NCBI GenBank assembly: GCA_964481005.1
Contig: CAYZRY010000007.1
Location: 1-46,695 of the forward strand
Direction: 5' to 3'
DNA: 46,695 nt
Source of the DNA: CAYZRY01 sp964481005
GTDB lineage: Bacteria; Bacillota_I; Bacilli_A; RF39; UBA660
Shown here piece by piece: positions 1-7,040 of the stretch. The notes beneath the pieces were generated by a model. The model ran no database searches, was not told where the DNA came from, and saw only the letters and a program-made list of their open reading frames with translations. The first letter of the stretch is position 1, and the number at the start of each line of letters is the position of its first letter. Position numbers and translations under genes: made by a program.

Positions 1-160
<160 letters not shown>

Positions 161-226
161 TAATTTGTTAATTTGATTAGGTCAAACACATTATCTATGT
201 TTTGAAAGAACTATTGTAAATAATTT

Positions 227-333
227 TATTGGTGATTATAACCGAGGGGGTACACCTGTTCCCATACCGAACACAGAAGTTAAGTCCTCGAGTGCTGACG
301 ATAGTTTATGCGAAAATAGGTCGTTGCCAATAA
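227..333 (+). rRNA. rrf: 5S rRNA
   Basis: The universally conserved 5S core CCCATACCGAACACAGAAGT is at about 260-280. The two ends pair (TATTGGTGAT-type 5' end with GTTGCCAATA at the 3' end) as helix I. At about 107 nt it is a little shorter than the usual 115 nt, so the ends are approximate. A T-run directly after helix I (335-342) probably ends rRNA transcription. Confidence 0.93.
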
Positions 334-348
334 TTTTTTTTTGTTTAA

Positions 349-400
349 AAATAGTATTTTAAAGGGTTTATAAATATGTAAACTGTCTAAAATACTATTT
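349..400. repeat. AT-rich perfect inverted repeat between 5S and tsaE
   Basis: The arms AAATAGTATTTTA (349-361) and TAAAATACTATTT (388-400) are perfect 13-base reverse complements. A second, inner stem GTTTA/TAAAC (366-370/379-383) lies inside the loop. There is no T-run directly after the 3' arm, so it is not a typical intrinsic terminator, although it could act as a secondary one for rRNA transcription. It lies about 20 bases upstream of the tsaE -10 box and could also be an operator. Function unknown. Confidence 0.6.
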
Positions 401-420
401 ATATATAATATTTAATTTGT

Positions 421-426
421 TATAAT
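421..426 (+). promoter_or_regulatory. Candidate -10 box of the tsaEBD operon
   Basis: TATAAT lies 18 bases before the tsaE start codon. No convincing -35 hexamer is seen at the right distance. The ribosome binding site TAGGTGA follows immediately, so the leader would be very short. Confidence 0.4.
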
Positions 427-444
427 GAGTTAGGTGATTAAATA

Positions 445-897
445 ATGATTGAGAAAATAACAACTAGAAGTGAGCAGGAAACAATAGAAATTGCTCAAAA
501 TATTGAAGCAGAGAAATTTCCTAATATGGTTATTTGTCTAGAGGGAGATCTTGGTAGTGGAAAAACTATTTTTGCCAAGGGTTTTGCTCATGCTTTGGGA
601 ATTGATGAACATATCACTTCACCAACATTTAACATCATTAAAGAGTATAAAAGTGGAGAATTACCTCTTTATCATATGGACGTCTATCGTCTAGATGGTA
701 AAGTGGATGATTTAGGCCTTGAAGAATACTTTACTAAGGGTGGTATCGTCATCATTGAATGGGCTGATATGATACCTGATTATTTACCTAAAGAAAGATT
801 AGATATCAAGATTAGAATACTAGATGAAGATAGTAGAGTTCTTGTTTTTGCACCACATGGTCAAAAGTACGAAGCTATTTGTGAGGCTGCGCTATGA
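445..897 (+). CDS. tsaE: tRNA t6A biosynthesis ATPase TsaE
   Basis: TsaE is the small P-loop ATPase of the TsaBDE complex, which makes N6-threonylcarbamoyladenosine at position 37 of ANN-decoding tRNAs. At 150 aa it has the usual family length. The Walker A motif GDLGSGKT is at residues 34-41. The TSPTFNII stretch and the IIEWAD motif are typical of the family. ATG at 445 is preceded by an AGGTGA ribosome binding site. Its end overlaps the tsaB start by 4 bases (ATGA), suggesting translational coupling. It is the first gene of a four-gene operon tsaE-tsaB-rimI-tsaD, the standard Bacillota order. Confidence 0.95.
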   Translation: MIEKITTRSEQETIEIAQNIEAEKFPNMVICLEGDLGSGKTIFAKGFAHALGIDEHITSPTFNIIKEYKSGELPLYHMDVYRLDGKVDDLGLEEYFTKGGIVIIEWADMIPDYLPKERLDIKIRILDEDSRVLVFAPHGQKYEAICEAAL

Positions 898-1523
898 AAT
901 ACTTTTACATAGACACCACATCTAGTTTTTTATATGCAGCAATAGTTAGTGATAATGAATTAGTCATTGAAATAAAAAAAGAATTAGGTCATAATATGTC
1001 GGAGCAGGGCTTTATTGAAATAGAGAATATGTTCAAAAAGGCTAGTGTCAGATTAGAAGAGATAAATAAGATAATCCTCGTTAATGGACCAGGATCATTT
1101 ACTGGTACGAGAATCGGTGTGACGATAGCTAAGACTTTAGCATGGACGTTAGGACTTAGAATATCGACTATTTCGAGCTTACTAGCTATGGCTATATCGT
1201 TTGATAGCGAAGGATTTAAAGTTCCAATAATAGATGCTCGTAGGAGCTATGTCTTCGGAGCAATCTTCGATAGCAATAACAATCCAGTCCTAAAAGAACA
1301 GTATTTAAAACTAGATGTTTTACAGATGGCTTGTACTAATTTAGGTGAAGATGTTTCATACATCAGTAATAATGAATTTGGACTTAAGGGTCTTAGACCA
1401 TACAATCCAAATATTAGTAAAATAATTGAATTTGCCAAAGATTTTGAAGATGAAAATGTTCATGGTATCGATGCTAACTATTTAAAATTGACCGAGGCGG
1501 AGGAAAATAAAATTGATAGTTAA
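894..1523 (+). CDS. tsaB: tRNA t6A biosynthesis protein TsaB
   Basis: TsaB is the catalytically inactive ASKHA-fold partner that dimerises with TsaD in t6A synthesis. The protein is 209 aa and carries the family motif GPGSFTGTRIG at residues 65-75. It starts with MKYFYIDTTSS, the usual TsaB/TsaD-type amino end. The C-terminal half is less conserved, as is normal for Bacillota TsaB. The start overlaps tsaE by 4 bases. Its 3' end overlaps the next gene by 11 bases, and the ribosome binding site for that gene lies within tsaB. Confidence 0.94.
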   Translation: MKYFYIDTTSSFLYAAIVSDNELVIEIKKELGHNMSEQGFIEIENMFKKASVRLEEINKIILVNGPGSFTGTRIGVTIAKTLAWTLGLRISTISSLLAMAISFDSEGFKVPIIDARRSYVFGAIFDSNNNPVLKEQYLKLDVLQMACTNLGEDVSYISNNEFGLKGLRPYNPNISKIIEFAKDFEDENVHGIDANYLKLTEAEENKIDS

Positions 1524-1923
1524 ATTATCAAAAGATAAAACTAAGTATTTTGACAGTTTAAAAAATAATTTTGCCGTTGATTACTTAAAAGAAACTGAAG
1601 TTAACCCTTTCTACAATTGTATTTTATACGTTGATAAAGGTGAAGTAGTTGGATACCTTGCATACAATTATTTGTATGATCGATACGACATTGTCAATTT
1701 CGAAACTCTAATCTCCTATCGAGGAGTGGGAGTTGGCCGAAAACTAATGATATATTTTGTATCCTTGGGTAAAGAAGAAAATATTAAAAATATTACACTG
1801 GAGGTAAACAAAGAAAATCCAGTAGTTGAATTTTATAAAAAAAACGGCTTTGTTGAAAAAGCTATTAGAGCAGGCTATTATAACGGAGTCGATGGAATAT
1901 TGATGGAAAAAGAGATGATTTAA
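1513..1923 (+). CDS. rimI: GNAT acetyltransferase, RimI-like
   Basis: This 136-aa single-domain GNAT N-acetyltransferase is probably the RimI-type protein (acetylation of the N-terminus of ribosomal protein S18 or other proteins) that usually sits between tsaB and tsaD. Motif A, YRGVGVGRKLM, spans residues 69-79 and supplies the acetyl-CoA pyrophosphate loop. LEVNKENPVVEFYKKNGF (97-114) is the motif B region with the usual xxFYxxxGF ending. The start is TTG, chosen because a GGAGGA site lies 8-9 bases upstream and no ATG gives the full domain. The stop abuts the tsaD ATG. The RimI substrate cannot be judged from sequence. Confidence 0.85.
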   Translation: MIVKLSKDKTKYFDSLKNNFAVDYLKETEVNPFYNCILYVDKGEVVGYLAYNYLYDRYDIVNFETLISYRGVGVGRKLMIYFVSLGKEENIKNITLEVNKENPVVEFYKKNGFVEKAIRAGYYNGVDGILMEKEMI

Positions 1924-2928
1924 ATGAAAGATGTCTACATACTTGGAATTGAGAGTAGTTGTGATGAGACTAGTTGTTCTATTGTTAAAAATGGAACAGA
2001 AGAAATAGCAACAGTTATTTCATCACAGATTGATATCCACAGTGATTTTGGGGGAGTAGTCCCAGAGATTGCTAGTCGTCAGCATGTTAAAAACATTACT
2101 ATGGTAATTGAAGAAACACTTAGAACTGCTAAGATGACAATGGATGAAATCGATGCTATTGCACTGACTTATGGGCCAGGATTGATTGGTTCTCTTTTGA
2201 TTGGAATTGAAGCTGCTAAAACGTTAGCATTTGCCCATGGCAAACCACTAGTTCCAATTCATCATATTGCCGGACATATCTATTCAAATAACTTAGTCAA
2301 AGAATTAGAATTTCCACTGCTGGCTTTAATAATTAGCGGCGGACATACTGAACTTGTATATATGCCAGATCGTTTCACATTTGATAAATTGGGTGGAACA
2401 CTAGATGATGCCGTCGGAGAATGTTACGATAAGATTGCTAGAGTTGTAGGTATCGGTTATCCAGGAGGGCCTAAAGTAGATAAGTTAGCCCAAGAAGGAA
2501 AACACAGTTATGATTTACCAATGCCTCTTAATGATGGATCGTATAACTTTAGTTTTAGTGGTTTAAAGAGTGCAGTGATAAATCTTAACCATAAAGAAAA
2601 ACAAAAAGGTTTAGAGCTAAATAAAGAAGATCTTTCTAGATCGTTTCAAGATGTCGTTGTTGAAACTCTAGCTAATAAAACTGCCAAAGCGCTAGATGAA
2701 AAAAATATCAAACGCTTTATTATAGCCGGCGGAGTAGCGGCTAATAGTGATGTTCGAAAGAAGATGCAAGAAATAGCGGATGAAAGAAATATTGAATTTA
2801 TTTGTCCACCACTTAAAAACTGTACAGACAATGCTGCGATGATTGCATCGGCTGGATATTATTACTTTCAAGCAGGCAAAACATCTGGTTATGATATCGA
2901 AGCTAAATCAAGTGATAAATTAAAATGA
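1924..2928 (+). CDS. tsaD: tRNA N6-threonylcarbamoyltransferase TsaD
   Basis: TsaD transfers the threonylcarbamoyl group from threonylcarbamoyl-AMP to A37 of tRNA. The protein is 334 aa, the usual bacterial size, with an ASKHA fold. The metal-binding histidines are in HHIAGH at residues 113-118 (family pattern HxxxH). The ATP-binding segments GIESSCDETS (8-17), SGGHTE and GGVAAN are all present. The start codon directly follows the rimI stop. The stop codon TGA is embedded in the 5' arm of the operon terminator. Confidence 0.97.
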   Translation: MKDVYILGIESSCDETSCSIVKNGTEEIATVISSQIDIHSDFGGVVPEIASRQHVKNITMVIEETLRTAKMTMDEIDAIALTYGPGLIGSLLIGIEAAKTLAFAHGKPLVPIHHIAGHIYSNNLVKELEFPLLALIISGGHTELVYMPDRFTFDKLGGTLDDAVGECYDKIARVVGIGYPGGPKVDKLAQEGKHSYDLPMPLNDGSYNFSFSGLKSAVINLNHKEKQKGLELNKEDLSRSFQDVVVETLANKTAKALDEKNIKRFIIAGGVAANSDVRKKMQEIADERNIEFICPPLKNCTDNAAMIASAGYYYFQAGKTSGYDIEAKSSDKLK

Positions 2929-2946
2929 GTTTAACTCATTTTTTTT
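2923..2946 (+). terminator. Intrinsic terminator after tsaD
   Basis: AAATGAG (2923-2929) pairs with CTCATTT (2935-2941) around the loop TTTAA and is followed by a run of T. The tsaD stop codon lies in the 5' arm. It closes the t6A operon. Confidence 0.85.
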
Positions 2947-3001
2947 AGGAAAAAAATAATATATCTCCAAGTATATTAATGTGATGGTTTTTGGAGGTAT
3001 T

Positions 3002-4417
3002 ATGAAAAAGATATTAACTATTTTAATTGTTCTAATAAGTATTTTGTTTTGTGATAATGTCTATGCTCTCGAAGATAGTTTTTATAAAGCTGAAACTATC
3101 GATGGAGTTACCTATAGTAAATTTAATGGTATTAGACAAAATAGACAGGCAGCTATTCAGCGAAGAACAAGAGATAATTTACCAGTTTATTGTACTGAAC
3201 CATTTGATTTAGTCAAAGAATCTTACTTTTATGCTGGGACTGCTCTAGAAAGTGAAGTATATAAGAAGTTTAGTCCAGAAGTTGTTAATAGGCTCAAATT
3301 ACTGGCATATTATGGATATGGTTATAAGGGTCATGAAGATAGCAAATGGTACAGTATAACGCAGTTAATGATGTGGAGAACCATTGATCCAGTCAATCGT
3401 TTTGAATGGACTGATAAACTTGGGGGAAATATTATATATCCATTTGAAAATGAAATAAAAGAGCTAAATACAATGGTTGCTAATCACGGAATTAAACCAG
3501 CCCTAACTGATTACACAAATCTTTTTAGTATAGGGAAAGATATAATGTTAGCAGATCAACGAGTAAATTTTAATGACTACGAAGTACTTGATAATAATAT
3601 GAAAGCTAAGATTATTCAAAACAAATTATTTATTAGTAGATCTGAGCCCGGAGATTACTTTGTAAAGCTTCGCAAATTAAGTAATTTATATAAAGAAATG
3701 CCAATTTTTTATTTTGATGACAATCATCAAGATATCATGTCAGTAGGTAATTTGAATAATCCGATCTTAACAATAAGATTTAAACTTATTGCCGGAGAAA
3801 TAACAGTAAAAAAAGTAGATAGTGAAACAGGGATAGTATCCCAAGGAGAAGCTAGTTTAAAGGGCGCAGTTTACGATGTGTTAAATGAGCACGGAGAGCT
3901 TGCCGGTAAAATCACAATTGGTGATAGTCTAAGTGCCAGTTTAGGAGGACTTCCACTAGGTAAATATATTCTTAAAGAGACAATGAGTGGAAATGGTTAT
4001 ACTTTGGATAAGAATGAGTATAAAGTTGAGCTGACTCATGCTAAAAATGTAGTTAATTTAGAGCTATCAAATAAAGTAATTAAAAATGAAATAGTTATCA
4101 ACAAACATTATGGAAGTGGAACCAATTTCTTAGCAGAAAAGAATATCACTTTTGAAGTATACGATAGTAAAGGAAATTTATATCAAAGGATAACTACTGA
4201 TGAAAATGGAAAGGCTAGTATCGATTTACCTTTTGGAAAATATACGATAAAACAAGTTAATACCACCGAAGGATATTATAAAGTTTCAGATATGTTAGTC
4301 GAAGTAAACGAAGATGCTCTGCGCCAAGAATATGAACTTGTCGATCTAAAGATACCTGACGCTCATGCAGAATCATATAAATTACCAGTTTATTTTTATA
4401 GAAAGAGATATGTTTAA
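3002..4417 (+). CDS. Secreted TQXA/CnaB-type surface protein without sorting signal
   Basis: This 471-aa exported protein starts with a signal peptide (hydrophobic residues 4-17, likely cut after VYA at about 22). It then has a thioester (TQXA-type) adhesin domain: Cys64 in VYCTEPF and Gln121 in ITQLMMW are the expected cross-linking pair. Two CnaB-like beta-sandwich domains follow (about 265-360 and 365-460). The first has the ILKET motif with the catalytic Glu. The second has Gln in that place (TIKQV), so its isopeptide bond is doubtful. Unusually, the C-terminus has no LPXTG-like motif, membrane span or basic tail. I chose ATG 3002 over the upstream ATG 2984 because GGAGGT sits just before it. 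The sortase gene overlaps its last 8 bases. Confidence 0.85.
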   Translation: MKKILTILIVLISILFCDNVYALEDSFYKAETIDGVTYSKFNGIRQNRQAAIQRRTRDNLPVYCTEPFDLVKESYFYAGTALESEVYKKFSPEVVNRLKLLAYYGYGYKGHEDSKWYSITQLMMWRTIDPVNRFEWTDKLGGNIIYPFENEIKELNTMVANHGIKPALTDYTNLFSIGKDIMLADQRVNFNDYEVLDNNMKAKIIQNKLFISRSEPGDYFVKLRKLSNLYKEMPIFYFDDNHQDIMSVGNLNNPILTIRFKLIAGEITVKKVDSETGIVSQGEASLKGAVYDVLNEHGELAGKITIGDSLSASLGGLPLGKYILKETMSGNGYTLDKNEYKVELTHAKNVVNLELSNKVIKNEIVINKHYGSGTNFLAEKNITFEVYDSKGNLYQRITTDENGKASIDLPFGKYTIKQVNTTEGYYKVSDMLVEVNEDALRQEYELVDLKIPDAHAESYKLPVYFYRKRYV

Positions 4418-4916
4418 ATTAATTTTAATTGTTTGTATATTTTTTAGCAGTATTAAACCAGTTGATAATAGTTTTGTGCATAAGCAGACGATATCTGAAA
4501 GAAGAGGAAAATATCATTACATTAAAGTAGTCAAAGAATATGGTTATTTAGAGATAAAAAACATAAAGTTGAGAGAGAGAATATATCCAATCGGTGATAT
4601 TAATAATCATATCGATCGGCATATTCAGCTGCTGTATAATGATATTAACAAAGATAATTACGTGATAGTTGGTCACTCTGGTCAAGGGCCAACAGCTTAC
4701 TTTGAAAAGCTCAATCATCTATCCGAAGGCTCGATAGTAACACTAAATATTGCTGGTAAAACCCTTAAATTCTCATTTACTAATAAGTACAAAGTAGAAA
4801 AAGAACAAATAAACAGTTTAAATCTTGGGAAAAAAGGGCGCAAATTACTACTATTAACATGTGATAAAACAGAGAAAAATAAATTTCTAGTTCTAAACTT
4901 TTGTTTACACAAATAA
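4410..4916 (+). CDS. Sortase family protein (short)
   Basis: This 168-aa sortase has one N-terminal signal-anchor (residues 2-15). The catalytic His89 is in IVGHSGQGP and Cys151 is in LLLLTCDK, the family TLxTC position. Where most sortases have the active-site Arg shortly after the Cys, this protein has Lys158 (NKFLV). The start is ATG 4410, overlapping the upstream surface-protein gene by 8 bases in a different frame. This gives a proper N-terminal membrane segment, whereas the longer reading frame start adds a polar stretch. It is presumably partnered with the 3002-4417 protein, although that protein has no visible sorting signal. Class cannot be fixed by eye; it resembles class D/E types. 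Confidence 0.85.
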   Translation: MFKLILIVCIFFSSIKPVDNSFVHKQTISERRGKYHYIKVVKEYGYLEIKNIKLRERIYPIGDINNHIDRHIQLLYNDINKDNYVIVGHSGQGPTAYFEKLNHLSEGSIVTLNIAGKTLKFSFTNKYKVEKEQINSLNLGKKGRKLLLLTCDKTEKNKFLVLNFCLHK

Positions 4917-4983
4917 AACGTAAAATTAGTGACAAGCATGAATGAAAATTGGTCAAAAGCAAGCAGTCAAAACAAAAAAACTA

Positions 4984-4989
4984 TATAAT
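4984..4989 (+). promoter_or_regulatory. Candidate -10 box upstream of the first coiled-coil/glycosidase module
   Basis: TATAAT is 24 bases before the start codon at 5013, with AGGAGA as ribosome binding site in between. No clear -35 box is seen. Confidence 0.35.
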
Positions 4990-5012
4990 TAAAGTATATA
5001 GGAGAAAAGCAT

Positions 5013-5576
5013 ATGGCAAAGCGTAAAATACCATTTATTTTCATAATAGTTGCAATTATATTGCTTGTTTTTGGCTTTTCTTTAGAATTTGTCGTCGGCT
5101 ATCAGGTTGACGCTAAGGAAATGGATCACTCTAGACAGGTTATTGACAGAAACTATCGTAACATGAATGACGAAATGCAGTCTTTAGCTGACAGTTTTAA
5201 AGGTGCAGAGTTTAGTGAATCTAAATATTATCAAGAAGTTATCGATAATAATGAAAAGTATTTAGCAGAAATTTCAAATATCAACAAAAGAATGACTAAC
5301 ATGCAGTCATTAAGTACTAAGATTTTTGCTGAATGCCTCAAGATGCCACTTAATGATAGAGATATCAATACTAAGTGTGAAGTCTTGAAGAGAAATTATG
5401 AACTTATCAACAATACATATATTTCAGTTATTGCCGTTTTTAACAAAGAAGTTGAATTATGTAATGACTGGTTAATTGAAAATGCTCAAGATATCAAAGC
5501 TAAAGAGTACACTAGTGCCGAATTTACTGAATATCTTGATTTGGATGAAGATGGAATTCTAAACGGTAAATTTTAA
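5013..5576 (+). CDS. Single-span coiled-coil protein of module 1, EF-hand-like C-terminus
   Basis: Function unknown, 187 aa. Residues 7-29 form one N-terminal membrane helix. The rest (about 35-165) is charged and helical with coiled-coil character, presumably extracellular. The last residues contain DLDEDG (Asp176-x-Asp178-x-Asp180-Gly181), which matches the start of an EF-hand or dockerin-type calcium loop. It is followed after 13 bases by the phosphodiester glycosidase gene. A paralogous pair with the same order, sizes and C-terminal loop is at 37694-39604. The pairing suggests a partner or regulatory subunit for the glycosidase; this is inference. Confidence 0.75.
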   Translation: MAKRKIPFIFIIVAIILLVFGFSLEFVVGYQVDAKEMDHSRQVIDRNYRNMNDEMQSLADSFKGAEFSESKYYQEVIDNNEKYLAEISNINKRMTNMQSLSTKIFAECLKMPLNDRDINTKCEVLKRNYELINNTYISVIAVFNKEVELCNDWLIENAQDIKAKEYTSAEFTEYLDLDEDGILNGKF

Positions 5577-5589
5577 GGGGGGAGTAAGC

Positions 5590-6909
5590 ATGAGAGAAAG
5601 ATATGAACTAATTGATGCTTACGAACGTACGAGATACTTTGAAAGAATAGTGCTTCCTAAAAAAGAAAAGCTTAAAGAGATACCAAAGTCTTTATATCTA
5701 AGTTTATTTTTACTACCGATAACTATCTTCTTTCTAAGTGTATCTGAAAATAGTAATGAGCTAATTAATAATCGTATCAAAATATTTTTGATAATCTTTT
5801 TTGTTGCTAATATTCTGTATCTTATAATTAGAGGTATATCTATTTTTAATAAGCGTGATAAATACAATTATTCCGTTAAACGTTTATCTAGAAGCTTAGC
5901 TTCGGCTATTGGTTTATTTGTACTTACAATGGGAATGTCTTACACGATGTACAGTGACGATGCATTTAAAGAATGGCTAGTTTCTAAAGCAATGAATACA
6001 AATAACTATCAGTATTTGGCAACTTGGTTTTATGATCGTTCTTCGATCAATAACATAATCAAGGATATGGGACAATCTAGTGCCGTTGAAAAAGATTTAC
6101 TTTCTATCGAAGGAATAAACTATGAACCTAAAAAATATGCCAATAAATATGAAGAAGATCTTTTTGCTAAGAAAAGTGAAGATGATATATATAAAATAGT
6201 TCCAATCAGTGGAACAGTAAACGGTTCTAATAGAACATACAGTGGTTTCATGACAATTGTTTATGATCCGGCCGATGTCAAATTAGCAATTAGTAGTGGA
6301 GCTAGCACTGAGCCAGGTAATTATGGACAAGTACTTTCCGTGCTGCATCAAAATAGTGGAGCCCTAGTATCGATGAATGCTGGTGGGTTTTATGATCCAT
6401 ATTGGCGTAGCAATGGTGGTATTCCACATGGTGATATCATCAAAGACGGTGAATTACTTTCTAGTTTTCCGCGAGGAATCGAAACAGGTGGAATGGTAGG
6501 CTTTAATAAAGATAATAAATTAGTACTAAAAAGAATGAGCGGGGAGCAAGCTATTGCCGAAGGGATTCGCGATGCTGTCGACTGGGGACCTTATCTAGTT
6601 GTAAATGGTCGTGATTTATTTCCAAATAAGACTTCATATACTTGGGCAGTTGGTAGAACAGCAATCGGTCAAAGAGCTGATGGAATAGTTTTACTTGTTG
6701 TTATCGATGGAATGCAAGCTCATAGTCACGGTGCTAGTTACAGTGATCTATCATCTCTTTTCTTAAAATATGGGGCAGTCAATGCTTCGAGTATGGATGG
6801 TGGAACTTCGACAGCAATGTATGCTGATGGAAGATATTTAAATAATCCATTCAATGGACATGTCAGAACTATTAGACAATTACCTAATGCATGGATAGTA
6901 AAAAGATAA
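5590..6909 (+). CDS. Membrane-anchored phosphodiester glycosidase (NAGPA family), module 1
   Basis: The 439-aa protein has three N-terminal membrane helices (about 35-52, 62-86, 102-121). The C-terminal domain (about 200-439) belongs to the phosphodiester glycosidase / NAGPA (DUF2233) family. Family hallmarks visible are SMNAGGFYDP, GIPHG, WGPYLVVNG, RTAIGQ and SMDGGTSTAM. Members cleave sugar-1-phosphodiester links and are often tied to exopolysaccharide or teichoic-acid-like polymers; the substrate here is unknown. The linker motif EWLVSKAMNTNNYQYLATWF (129-148) is shared with the paralogue at 38264-39604. The IDAY motif at residues 8-11 is also shared. GGGGAG before ATG 5590 is a strong ribosome binding site. 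Its position between two sortase pairs suggests work on the cell surface. Confidence 0.88.
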   Translation: MRERYELIDAYERTRYFERIVLPKKEKLKEIPKSLYLSLFLLPITIFFLSVSENSNELINNRIKIFLIIFFVANILYLIIRGISIFNKRDKYNYSVKRLSRSLASAIGLFVLTMGMSYTMYSDDAFKEWLVSKAMNTNNYQYLATWFYDRSSINNIIKDMGQSSAVEKDLLSIEGINYEPKKYANKYEEDLFAKKSEDDIYKIVPISGTVNGSNRTYSGFMTIVYDPADVKLAISSGASTEPGNYGQVLSVLHQNSGALVSMNAGGFYDPYWRSNGGIPHGDIIKDGELLSSFPRGIETGGMVGFNKDNKLVLKRMSGEQAIAEGIRDAVDWGPYLVVNGRDLFPNKTSYTWAVGRTAIGQRADGIVLLVVIDGMQAHSHGASYSDLSSLFLKYGAVNASSMDGGTSTAMYADGRYLNNPFNGHVRTIRQLPNAWIVKR

Positions 6910-6923
6910 AAAATTACACAATT

Positions 6924-6953
6924 AATGATGTCAAAATAGACATCATTTTTTCT
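6924..6953 (+). terminator. Intrinsic terminator after module 1
   Basis: AATGATGTC (6924-6932) pairs perfectly with GACATCATT (6939-6947) around AAAATA, followed by a T-run. Confidence 0.88.
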
Positions 6954-6980
6954 TGCAAAAATCTACATATTTCAAAAATA

Positions 6981-7009
6981 TTGACATTTTTAAAGTTTTT
7001 TGATATAAT
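6981..7009 (+). promoter_or_regulatory. Consensus sigma-A promoter for the surface-protein operon
   Basis: TTGACA (6981-6986) and TATAAT (7004-7009) are separated by exactly 17 bases, the full consensus. Transcription should start near 7016 and the AAGGGGGA ribosome binding site is at 7027-7034. This predicts strong constitutive expression of the 7041-10353 operon. Confidence 0.9.
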
Positions 7010-7040
7010 AGCGCCATAAATTATTTAAGGGGGAATAATT

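Noticed and set aside
2981..3001. Upstream start for the TQXA protein (MMVFGGI extension)
   Set aside because: The extension encodes the GGAGGT ribosome binding site of the ATG at 3002, and the signal peptide begins properly at 3002.
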